A stretch of 14,246 nt of DNA from Marinosulfonomonas sp. GTDB taxonomy: Bacteria; Pseudomonadota; Alphaproteobacteria; Rhodobacterales; Rhodobacteraceae. Under the pieces are notes generated by a model. It had not been told where the DNA came from. It did not search any database and was given only the letters and a program-made list of their open reading frames with translations. How positions within the stretch are numbered: position 1 is the stretch's first letter; each line of letters opens with the position of its first letter. Positions 8,013 to 14,246 of this stretch are shown piece after piece. The DNA lies in NCBI GenBank assembly GCA_026989405.1, contig JALSJL010000330.1, positions 1-14,246 of the forward strand, read 5' to 3'. Position numbers and translations under genes: made by a program.

Positions 8013-9029
8013 ATGAGCATGAGCAGAACACATCCAGACCCATCACAAGCGCCTGGCGCCGACATGAAGCGGGGCCGCGACAGGCTTGTGATGGCCGTTA
8101 TCCTGCTGGCTCTGGCCGCGGGGTTGCTTGGGCTGGCCCTCGCGACCGGATGGCGGGAAACGCTGGAACAGCTTCGGCGTGTTGGCTGGCAACAGATTTC
8201 CATCCTGTTGCTGCTTTCCCTGGTCAACTACCTGTTTCGGGGTGTGCGCTGGCATATCTTTGCACGGCGCCTCGGGATGAACACCGGGTTGATCCAGGAC
8301 CTGAGGCACTATCTTGGCGGGTTTGCGATGACAGTCACGCCGGGCCGTGTCGGCGAACTGATCCGCATGCGTTGGTTGCATCGGGAGACAGGCTGGACGT
8401 TTGCGCGAACCGCGCCGCTGGTTCTTGTGGATCGCGCCTCGGATCTGGCCGCGATGGCGGTCATTCTTGGAATTGGGGTCGGGTTTTCCGCGAGGGGCAT
8501 CACCGGAGCGTTGCCCGTCACCTTTGCGGCCATCGTTGCGGCGCTGGTGGCGACACGTCCGAGCCTGCTGGCCGCCCTGGCAAATGCCGGATATCGAATC
8601 ACCGGCAGGTGGCCCCGGCTGTTTGCCCGCGTGCGAAGCGCCGCCCGTTCCCTCGCGCAGTTTTCCGGGCCTGGCATTCTGGCGGTCGCTGCACTGATCG
8701 GCGCGGCTGGCTGGTTCGCCGAGGCCTATGCGTTCCATTTGCTGCTCGGCTGGCTTGGCACCGACATTTCATTGGCCACGGCGGCCGCGATATTCATCTT
8801 TGCCACGCTGGCCGGCGGCCTTACCGGCGCGCCGGGCGGTGTTGGCGGGGCCGAAGCGGCAATGGTTGCCCTTTTGGTCCTTGAAGGTGTACCGCTTGAA
8901 ACCGGGCTGGCAGCCACGGTGATCATTCGCGCCACGACCCTGTGGTTTGCAATTCTTATCGGGCTTGCGGTTTTTCCGTTGGCCGAACGACATTCAAAGA
9001 AGGTTCGCGATGCGCTGGAAAAAAACTGA
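8013..9029 (+). CDS. UPF0104/YbhN-type membrane protein, candidate lipid-linked sugar flippase
   Basis: This 338-residue multi-pass inner-membrane protein belongs to the lysylphosphatidylglycerol synthase transmembrane-domain family (UPF0104, YbhN/AglD-like). Family motifs are clear: TPGRVGELIRMRWL (109-122), LVDRASDLAAM (138-148), GAPGGVGGAE (272-281) and a late RATTLWFAILIG. Several hydrophobic spans are visible, the first at about 25-47. It lacks the aminoacyl-transfer C-terminal domain, so it is not a full MprF. Its gene overlaps the DprE1-like gene by 20 bases, so it is probably made together with the arabinose-lipid enzymes. Moving the polyprenyl-linked sugar across the inner membrane is the natural guess, but this is inference from context. 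ATG 8013 was taken; ATG 8019 or 8064 are alternatives that would shorten the polar N-terminus. Confidence 0.88.
   Translation: MSMSRTHPDPSQAPGADMKRGRDRLVMAVILLALAAGLLGLALATGWRETLEQLRRVGWQQISILLLLSLVNYLFRGVRWHIFARRLGMNTGLIQDLRHYLGGFAMTVTPGRVGELIRMRWLHRETGWTFARTAPLVLVDRASDLAAMAVILGIGVGFSARGITGALPVTFAAIVAALVATRPSLLAALANAGYRITGRWPRLFARVRSAARSLAQFSGPGILAVAALIGAAGWFAEAYAFHLLLGWLGTDISLATAAAIFIFATLAGGLTGAPGGVGGAEAAMVALLVLEGVPLETGLAATVIIRATTLWFAILIGLAVFPLAERHSKKVRDALEKN
8996..9003 (+). promoter_or_regulatory. Ribosome-binding site fixing the dprE1-like start
   Basis: AAAGAAGG lies six bases before ATG 9010, inside the end of the upstream membrane-protein gene. It favours 9010 over the in-frame ATG at 8947, which would overlap the upstream gene by over 80 bases. 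Confidence 0.6.
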
Positions 9030-10323
9030 GTATTGGGGTTGGGGCCGCGCGTTGCGGGCCCGGGGCGAGGTGGCGCGCCCCGAAAGGGCGTCGGCCCTGA
9101 CCACGCTTTCAGCCGAAAGCCCTGCCCCGGCCATCGGCAATCTGCGATCCTATGGTGATGCGGCCCTGAACGATGGCGGGCGCGCCATTGACATGACGCG
9201 CATGGATCGCGTGATCGGTTTTGACCCGGAGACCGGCATTGTTGAGGTCGAGTCCGGTGTGAACATCGGTGATCTGGGCATCTCGTTTGCGGCCAGGGGC
9301 TGGATCCCGCCCGTCATGCCGGGAACGGGGTTTGCGACAATCGGCGGCTGTATTGCCAATGATGTCCACGGAAAAAATCACCATGTCGTCGGCTCTTTCG
9401 GCCAGCATGTCGAAGAAATCACGCTGCTGCAAAATGGCCGCCGCAAGACCGTCAGCCCGCAACGCAATGCCGATCTTTTTCGGGCAACCGTCGGTGGATT
9501 GGGCCAGACCGGGCTGATCGCCAGCGCGAAGATCCGCATGATGCCCTGCAAGGGTGACATGATGGTCCTGACCGAACGGCGCATCGACGGCTGGGATGAA
9601 TTCATTGCAGCCCTCGACAGCGCGCGTTCCGAATATACCGTCGGCTGGATCGACGCGACAGCCCGCGGCGCGGCGCTCGGGCGCGGCATTCTGGAAGAAG
9701 GCGAAATCACCTCGGGCATTTCCCCCAGCGGCGGCAGGGCCCGGGAAGTGCCGTTCAACGCTCCGAACTGGGCGCTTTCCGCCCCGGTCGTGCGGGCCTT
9801 CAATGCAGCCTATTTCAGGCGCGTGCCGGCAGGCGGACGCACAACTGTCAAACCGATCACGGCGCCGTTTTTCCCGCTCGACAAGATCCACAACTGGAAC
9901 CGCCTCTACGGGAAACGCGGATTTCACCAGTTTCAATGCGTCGTTCCCATCGACCAGAGCGACCAGTTGAGGCGCATGCTTGAAAGAATTGCAAACTCGG
10001 GGCTGGCATCGCCGTTGGCCGTGCTCAAACGCATGGGCAACGGGCGCGCCGGCTACATGTCGTTCCCGATGGAAGGGTACACGCTTGCCGTCGACTTCCC
10101 GAACCGGGCCGCAGCCGTTTTGCTGATTGCAGAACTGGAGCAGATGACAGCGGACGCAGGCGGGCGCATCTACTTTGCAAAAGACGCGCTGGCCGGCCCT
10201 GACAATATGCGCGAAATGTATCCCGAACACGACAAATGGTTGCGCGCCGTTCAGAAAGCCGACCCGGATGGCAAACTGGCGACCGATCTGGTGCGACGCC
10301 TGAAACTGAGAGAAACATCATGA
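9010..10323 (+). CDS. dprE1: DprE1-like FAD-dependent decaprenylphosphoryl-ribose 2'-oxidase homologue
   Basis: DprE1 oxidises the 2'-hydroxyl of polyprenylphosphoryl-beta-D-ribose to the keto form, the first half of ribose-to-arabinose epimerisation. The 437 residues match mycobacterial DprE1 along their length, from memory. The FAD-binding region holds GNLRSYGDAALNDGG (43-57), PGTGFATIGGCIANDVHGKN (104-123) and HHVVGSFGQHV, with His125 matching Mtb His132. The substrate domain has GYTLAVDFP (356-364) and YFAKDA with Lys391, matching Mtb Lys418. Ala360 (GCC, 10087-10089) stands where Mtb has Cys387, the benzothiazinone target. The C-terminal MYPEHDKW and VRRLKL also match. Its start overlaps the membrane-protein gene, and its stop overlaps the next ATG in an ATGA, so all three are coupled. 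Other FAD-linked oxidases are possible, but the C-terminal matches make DprE1 strongly preferred. Confidence 0.93.
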   Translation: MRWKKTEYWGWGRALRARGEVARPERASALTTLSAESPAPAIGNLRSYGDAALNDGGRAIDMTRMDRVIGFDPETGIVEVESGVNIGDLGISFAARGWIPPVMPGTGFATIGGCIANDVHGKNHHVVGSFGQHVEEITLLQNGRRKTVSPQRNADLFRATVGGLGQTGLIASAKIRMMPCKGDMMVLTERRIDGWDEFIAALDSARSEYTVGWIDATARGAALGRGILEEGEITSGISPSGGRAREVPFNAPNWALSAPVVRAFNAAYFRRVPAGGRTTVKPITAPFFPLDKIHNWNRLYGKRGFHQFQCVVPIDQSDQLRRMLERIANSGLASPLAVLKRMGNGRAGYMSFPMEGYTLAVDFPNRAAAVLLIAELEQMTADAGGRIYFAKDALAGPDNMREMYPEHDKWLRAVQKADPDGKLATDLVRRLKLRETS

Positions 10324-11057
10324 GCGAAACCTGGATCATACTCGGCGCGACATCATCGATGGCGCGCGCATTCGCGCGAAAGCTGGCAGACGACGGTGCC
10401 CGCCTGGTTCTGGCGGGGCGCGACATGGATGACATGAAGCGCACCGCGGCCGACTGCCGCGCCAAGGGTTCGCCGGTGGCCGAGGTCGTGCGCTTTGACG
10501 CCCGGCAGCCAGAGACGTTTGGCGCCGTCATTCGCCGGGCCGAACGCGAAGACGGCACGATCAACGCCGCCGTCTTCGTCGGAAGCATGCCCGACCAAAG
10601 CGCGATCGATGCCGACCCATCGCTGGTAGATGGGGTGATCACCGACAGCTTCGCGGGACCGGCGCGGTTCCTGCAGATGCTTGCCCCGATCATGGAAGCG
10701 CGGGGCAGCGGCACGGTGGTTGGCGTGGGGTCTGTCGCCGGCGACCGTGGGCGGATCGGGAACTATGTCTACGGCGCCGCCAAGGCCGGTTTTCACACCT
10801 ATCTGTCCGGCCTGCGCAACCGCCTGACGCGCGCCGGCGGCCATGTCGTGACGGTCAAGCCCGGCTTTGTCGACACCGCCATGACCTGGGGCCTTGAGGG
10901 CATGTTTCTGGTCGCAACGCCCGAAAAGGTCGCCGACGATATCCTGAAAGCCGTCGCCAAGCGCAAAAACGTGATCTACACACCGTTTTTCTGGCGCTGG
11001 ATCATGTTGATCATCCGCTCGGTCCCCGAATTCATTTTCAAGAAGCTGTCAGTCTGA
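10320..11057 (+). CDS. dprE2: DprE2-like SDR, polyprenylphosphoryl-2-keto-ribose reductase homologue
   Basis: DprE2 reduces the 2'-keto intermediate made by DprE1, giving polyprenylphosphoryl-beta-D-arabinofuranose with NAD(P)H. The 245 residues form a short-chain dehydrogenase. The nucleotide-binding loop is ILGATSSMARA (7-17), a GATSxxA variant of the usual TGxxxGxG. Catalytic residues are Ser138 (VGVGSVAG) and Tyr151/Lys155 (YGAAK), followed by VKPGFVDTAM (179-188). The C-terminus is hydrophobic with basic ends (WRWIMLIIRSVPEFIFKKL), like the membrane-associating tail of mycobacterial DprE2. The ATG shares bases with the dprE1-like stop (ATGA), so translation is coupled and a complex is likely. 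The frame extends to 10236, but that lies within dprE1. An SDR of other specificity is possible, but the DprE1 pairing argues for DprE2. Confidence 0.88.
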   Translation: MSETWIILGATSSMARAFARKLADDGARLVLAGRDMDDMKRTAADCRAKGSPVAEVVRFDARQPETFGAVIRRAEREDGTINAAVFVGSMPDQSAIDADPSLVDGVITDSFAGPARFLQMLAPIMEARGSGTVVGVGSVAGDRGRIGNYVYGAAKAGFHTYLSGLRNRLTRAGGHVVTVKPGFVDTAMTWGLEGMFLVATPEKVADDILKAVAKRKNVIYTPFFWRWIMLIIRSVPEFIFKKLSV

Positions 11058-11069
11058 GGCATCCGCCAA

Positions 11070-11092
11070 GCCGGGCGTCAGATGACCCCGGC
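11070..11092. terminator. Candidate shared hairpin between convergent operons
   Basis: GCCGGG (11070-11075) and CCCGGC (11087-11092) are complementary around an 11-base loop, spanning the 20-base gap between the two convergent genes and the stop of the CoA-transferase gene. T-runs on either side are short (GTTT at most), so any terminator activity would be weak. Confidence 0.3.
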
Positions 11093-12286
11093 GCGTTTCA
11101 GCCCGTCAAACTCTGCCGCGCTCAGGCCAAGCTCTCCGATGAACACGTCTTTGTTGGCGTCTCCCAGCGTCGGGCCAAGATGGCGCAATTTCCCGGGCGT
11201 TTCCGACAGGCGCGGCAATGGCGCAGGAAAGGGCAGGTTTCCGGCGCCTGCGACGGGCATGTCCTGCAGGGTTTCACGCGCCGCGTAGTGCGGGTCGGAA
11301 AGGATATCGGAAATATCGAGCACAGGCCCGCAAGGAACGCCGCCGCGCTCGCAGGCCAGAACCACATCTTCACGGTTTCGCGCGCCGACCCATTCCTGAA
11401 CCGTGGCATCGACTTCCGGTTGGGCCGCCAACCGGGCCTCCAGGCGGCCGAAACGGCTGTCTTGCGCCAGTTCAGGCATCCCCATGACATTTGCAAGCCG
11501 GGCAAACATCCGGTCATTGGTGCAGGCGATGGCCAGCCATTTGCCATCAGCGCAGGAAAAATGCCCATGCGGGCAAGCGTTTACGGTGCCGATCCCCTGA
11601 CGCGCGCGCACCTTGCCGGTCAGGGCGCGGGCCGGTGCCAGTTCATCCAGCGCGCGGAAAACCGACTCATACAGCGCCACGTCGACCACCTGCCCCTCAC
11701 CCGTCTTGTCGCGCTGGCGCAGCGCCATGAGTATACCGACAACGCCGTAGAGCCCCGACATATAGTCGGCAAGCGAGGTTGAACCCGGCGTCAGCGGTGG
11801 CCCGTCGGGCATGCCCGTCAGGTGGCTGAGCCCGCCCACGGCATGCGCGATACGCGCAAAACCGGGACGGTCGCGGTAAGGGCCGGTCTGGCCGAAACCC
11901 GATACGCGCAGCAGAACCAGCGCCTTGTTGCGCGCTTTCAGAACGTCATAGCCCAGCCCCCACCGCTCCAGCGTTCCGGGGCGAAAGTTCTCACAAATGA
12001 CATCCGCGCCCTCCGCCAGCCGGCGAAACAGTTCAGCCCCCTCTTCGCGTTTCAGGTCAAGCGTTACCGATCGTTTGTTGCGCGCCTCGTTCAGCCACAA
12101 GAGTGAGCCCTGGTTTTCCGGCGCGGGCGTTCCAAGCCGGCGCAGCGGATCGCCCCCATCCGGTTTTTCGATCTTGATGACATCGGCGCCGAATTCGCCC
12201 AGCAATGCCGCGCAGGTCGGACCGGCGATGTAGGTCGCGATGTCCAGCACCCGGATGCCTGACAGGGGCAGGTCGTGTTCTTCCAT
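11078..12286 (-). CDS. CaiB/BaiF class III CoA-transferase
   Basis: Class III (formyl-CoA transferase/CaiB-BaiF) enzymes transfer CoA between acids through an aspartyl-CoA intermediate, forming interlocked homodimers. The 402 residues are normal length. The N-terminus reads PLSGIRVLDIATYIAGPTCA, then LLGEFGADVIKIEKPDGGDP (29-48), both diagnostic. Asp174 in TSLADYMSGLYG is the expected catalytic aspartate. Later come GEGQVVDVALYESV and GVPCGPVLDISDI. The substrate cannot be told from sequence. It is not related to the two-subunit transferase at 6558-7883, which belongs to another family. It starts 41 bases after the HAD-UbiA stop on the same strand, so co-transcription is likely, yet no CoA step is known in arabinose-lipid synthesis. 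It ends 20 bases from the convergent dprE2-like stop. Confidence 0.93.
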   Translation of the reverse strand: MEEHDLPLSGIRVLDIATYIAGPTCAALLGEFGADVIKIEKPDGGDPLRRLGTPAPENQGSLLWLNEARNKRSVTLDLKREEGAELFRRLAEGADVICENFRPGTLERWGLGYDVLKARNKALVLLRVSGFGQTGPYRDRPGFARIAHAVGGLSHLTGMPDGPPLTPGSTSLADYMSGLYGVVGILMALRQRDKTGEGQVVDVALYESVFRALDELAPARALTGKVRARQGIGTVNACPHGHFSCADGKWLAIACTNDRMFARLANVMGMPELAQDSRFGRLEARLAAQPEVDATVQEWVGARNREDVVLACERGGVPCGPVLDISDILSDPHYAARETLQDMPVAGAGNLPFPAPLPRLSETPGKLRHLGPTLGDANKDVFIGELGLSAAEFDGLKRAGVI

Positions 12287-12327
12287 GCCAAAGTGCTAGC
12301 GCGCGCAGGCCGGATCAGCAAGCCGGC

Positions 12328-13773
12328 TCAGCGTGTCAGGGCGGCAAGCCATTCCTGCCAAAGCCCGGCCGCATAGAACATCAGCGACAGGGTAATCAGC
12401 AGCAGCCCGATGCCACGCTTGTCGCGCATCGCAAAGACGATCGGGTCATAGTCCTGCTTGCCGAAATATCCCAGACGCAGCATGCGCAGCAGCCACATGC
12501 CAATGGGAATGAGTGCAAGCCAGAGTATCCAACGTGTCGGATAGAGCTCGCGCGCCTGGTCGGACAAGGTATACAGGAAGAATATCACCAACGCCCCGAC
12601 GGTGCCCAGAACGGCAACATTGCGCAGGTCCGAGCGATCTGCCCGCGCATAGCCGCGCCCCGGCAGCCGCTCGTCTGTTGTCGCCAGACTGAGCTCTGTC
12701 AGCCGCTTTACGCACCCCAGGGTGATGAAAACCGGAAAGATGAAGATCAGCATGTAGATCGAAACGTCGACCCGGCTTGCCGCAGCCCCTGCGACCACCC
12801 GCAATGTATAAAGCGTGGCAAGGGTTGCGATGTCGATCCAGCGCATCCGTTTCAGGCGCAGAGAATAGGCAAGCGACAACAGCATGTAGGTCACGACCAC
12901 CAGCAGAAAGGCCGGCCCGAGCAAGACGCCAATGCCCAGTGCGACCAACGTCAGGATGACATAGGCAACCATCCCGACCCGGATCGGAACCCTTCCGCTG
13001 GCGAAGGGGCGCTTGTGTTTGGTGGCATGCAGCCTGTCGGCTTCGAGATCGAGCAGATCATTCACGATGTATATCGAGGATGCCGCCGCCGAAAACGCGA
13101 CCATGCCCAGCAAGACCAGCCAGACGGTCTCGGCCCGAAAATCATGGGCGGCGAGCATGGGCAGGAACAGAAGGACGTTCTTGACCCACTGGTGCGGGCG
13201 CAGAGCTTTCAGAAGATCGCGAAAGGTCCATCCACCCGGATAGTGTGTCGTGTTCTTGCCCCGGTCGGCCAGTGCGCGCCCGATTGACGGATGCGCGCCA
13301 ACCACCAGCGCGTTTTCGGCATGATCCCAGATAGCAAGATCGGTGCGCTCGTTCCCGGCATAGTCAAACCCCAACTCGCCATAGGCCGCAACCAGCGCCT
13401 GTGCCTTTCGCTTGCCCTTCAGGTTGGTCTTGCCATCCGACGCAAAGACCCGCCCCGACAAGCCATGGTCCGCTGCCAGTTGCGAAACGAGGCGCTCGTC
13501 TGAAGCCGAGGCCAGAACAACCTCTCGACCCGCGGCGCTGCATTCTTCTGCAAGGGCTTTCAGATCCTCGTTGACCGGCAGCAAATCGGTTCTGATCCAG
13601 GCAATCTCGGCAAGCTCTCTTTTCAGTTGCGGCGGGCGGGTAAACCCGCGCATGCAGGCCACAATCGTTTTCACGGGCGCGCGGCTCAGGCCGGCCCAGA
13701 AACACTCAAACAACATATCGGTGCGCAGGAAAGTCCCGTCGACATCAAGGACAAGCGGTTTGGTATCAGTCAC
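12328..13773 (-). CDS. HAD-UbiA fusion, candidate polyprenyl-phosphate phosphoribosyltransferase/phosphatase
   Basis: This is a 481-residue two-domain protein. Residues 1-180 form a HAD phosphatase: DVDGT (10-14, nucleophile Asp10), LASASDERLV with Ser89, GKTNLKGKRKA with a motif III lysine, and YAGNERTDLAIW. Residues 185-481 form a UbiA-type membrane prenyltransferase of the DPPR synthase (Rv3806c) group: LRPHQWVKNVLLFLP (191-205), NDLLDLEADRLHATKHKRPF (238-257), then ASG, the second site YSLRLKRMRWIDIATL with Asp314, and VKRLTEL. Several transmembrane spans are visible. Inferred role: the UbiA part joins PRPP to polyprenyl phosphate and the HAD part removes the 5'-phosphate, supplying the DprE1 substrate. 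GTG 13773 was chosen because a perfect AGGAGG precedes it; an in-frame ATG at 13809 exists. It overlaps the transglycosylase stop by eight bases. Confidence 0.9.
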   Translation of the reverse strand: MTDTKPLVLDVDGTFLRTDMLFECFWAGLSRAPVKTIVACMRGFTRPPQLKRELAEIAWIRTDLLPVNEDLKALAEECSAAGREVVLASASDERLVSQLAADHGLSGRVFASDGKTNLKGKRKAQALVAAYGELGFDYAGNERTDLAIWDHAENALVVGAHPSIGRALADRGKNTTHYPGGWTFRDLLKALRPHQWVKNVLLFLPMLAAHDFRAETVWLVLLGMVAFSAAASSIYIVNDLLDLEADRLHATKHKRPFASGRVPIRVGMVAYVILTLVALGIGVLLGPAFLLVVVTYMLLSLAYSLRLKRMRWIDIATLATLYTLRVVAGAAASRVDVSIYMLIFIFPVFITLGCVKRLTELSLATTDERLPGRGYARADRSDLRNVAVLGTVGALVIFFLYTLSDQARELYPTRWILWLALIPIGMWLLRMLRLGYFGKQDYDPIVFAMRDKRGIGLLLITLSLMFYAAGLWQEWLAALTR

Positions 13774-14246
13774 TGCGCAAAGCCTCCTGAACGCCAAAGA
13801 CGCAGCCATCCGAAATCAGCTCCGGTGGGGTGACGCACAGGCTTTTGGCCACGGTCCACGCAGACAGAACGCGCGGCACATAATTTCGGGTTTCGGGAAA
13901 TGGCGGAACACCGCCGGCGGTTCGCACCGCATTCTCTCCGGCATTATACGCAGCCAGCACCATGATCGGATCTCCGTCGAATTCTTCCATCAGCCAGTCA
14001 AGGTAGGCCACACCGCCGCGAATGTTCTGAGCGCCGACAGAGGCCTCTGCCACGCCGAAACGCTCGGCGGTTGCCGGAATCAACTGCATCAGCCCTTGTG
14101 CGCCGGCCGGGCTGGTCGCGTCTTCACGACCGCCCGATTCGACCATGACAACAGCGAGCGCCAAGGCCGGCGATACCCGCGTTCCAACCGTGGATGCCAG
14201 CAGGTCGCGCCCATGTCTGGCCACGACCGCCTGCACGTCTTCCAGC
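13766..14246 (-). CDS. Lytic transglycosylase (SLT domain), 5'-partial
   Basis: SLT-domain enzymes cleave the peptidoglycan glycan strand between MurNAc and GlcNAc without water, leaving 1,6-anhydroMurNAc, in the periplasm. The last 159 residues are visible and the frame runs off the window edge, so the signal peptide expected for a periplasmic enzyme is not seen. The catalytic glutamate is in VMVESGG, about residue 36 of the visible part. It is followed by SPAGAQGLMQLIPATAERFG and, later, GGVAYLDWLMEEF and VLAAYNAGENAV, all standard SLT motifs. A short tail after the domain carries two cysteines (SLCVTPPELISDGCVF), which could form a disulfide in the periplasm. Its stop overlaps the HAD-UbiA start, so the two are coupled. 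The GTG at 14236 is unlikely to be the true start. Confidence 0.92.
   Translation of the reverse strand, partial: LEDVQAVVARHGRDLLASTVGTRVSPALALAVVMVESGGREDATSPAGAQGLMQLIPATAERFGVAEASVGAQNIRGGVAYLDWLMEEFDGDPIMVLAAYNAGENAVRTAGGVPPFPETRNYVPRVLSAWTVAKSLCVTPPELISDGCVFGVQEALRSD
13783..13788 (-). promoter_or_regulatory. Shine-Dalgarno deciding the HAD-UbiA GTG start
   Basis: On the minus strand AGGAGG lies nine bases before GTG 13773, within the last codons of the transglycosylase gene. The alternative ATG 13809 is upstream of this site and would make it useless. The GTG-ACTGA arrangement joins start and stop, suggesting translational coupling. Confidence 0.65.

Noticed and set aside
9109..10230. 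A 373-codon minus-strand frame opposite the dprE1-like gene
   Set aside because: The plus-strand protein matches DprE1 along its length; the antisense translation is low in complexity and resembles no family.
10320..10365. The GATSSMA nucleotide loop of the SDR as a damaged active site
   Set aside because: GATSxxA loops occur in many functional bacterial SDRs, and Ser138, Tyr151 and Lys155 are intact.
12205..13287. A 360-codon plus-strand frame opposite HAD-UbiA and the CoA-transferase
   Set aside because: It spans two well-supported minus-strand genes and their gap, and its Gln/Asp/His-rich translation has no domain signature.
1..14246. CRISPR arrays, tRNA/rRNA genes, IS elements or toxin-antitoxin pairs
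   Set aside because: No repeat arrays, conserved RNA gene sequences, transposase motifs or small paired genes were seen on either strand.

Overview
The window is gene-dense, roughly 60% GC by eye, and looks chromosomal and alphaproteobacterial, most likely Rhodobacterales. This rests on protein wording and gene order: a TldD of the 'RRRSE...DASEGFGLRAVR' type, a DprA-TopA pair, an ATP-independent CoA-transferase pair, and a twin-arginine 'MNRRQF...' small-protein N-terminus that I recall from that group. No tRNA, rRNA, CRISPR array, insertion sequence or phage gene was seen, and no stretch over 300 bases lacks a gene. The largest gap is 3580-3798.

Layout. Positions 1-7883 (+ strand) hold housekeeping genes: tldD (missing only its first few codons), a twin-arginine/GNAT chimera, dprA, topA, and the two subunits of a 3-oxoacid CoA-transferase. 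Positions 8013-11057 (+) form a tightly overlapping three-gene operon: a UPF0104/YbhN-type multi-pass membrane protein, a DprE1-like FAD oxidase and a DprE2-like SDR reductase. Positions 11078-14246 (-) converge on it: a 5'-partial lytic transglycosylase, a HAD-UbiA fusion and a CaiB/BaiF class III CoA-transferase.

The most interesting content is 8013-13773. Taken together, the HAD-UbiA fusion (polyprenyl-phosphate 5-phosphoribosyltransferase plus a 5'-phosphatase), DprE1 (2'-oxidation), DprE2 (2'-keto reduction) and a candidate flippase would be a complete route from PRPP and polyprenyl phosphate to lipid-linked D-arabinofuranose. This is the donor-making pathway known from mycobacterial cell-wall arabinan synthesis, here in a Gram-negative setting. 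No arabinosyltransferase is visible in the window, so the acceptor is unknown. The DprE1-like protein has alanine at the position of the mycobacterial cysteine that benzothiazinone drugs attack.

Regulation can only be guessed at. A TATTAT -10 with an inverted repeat over its -35 lies before the arabinose-lipid operon. Several perfect palindromes sit in intergenic gaps. The HAD-UbiA start is set by a perfect AGGAGG inside the upstream transglycosylase gene.
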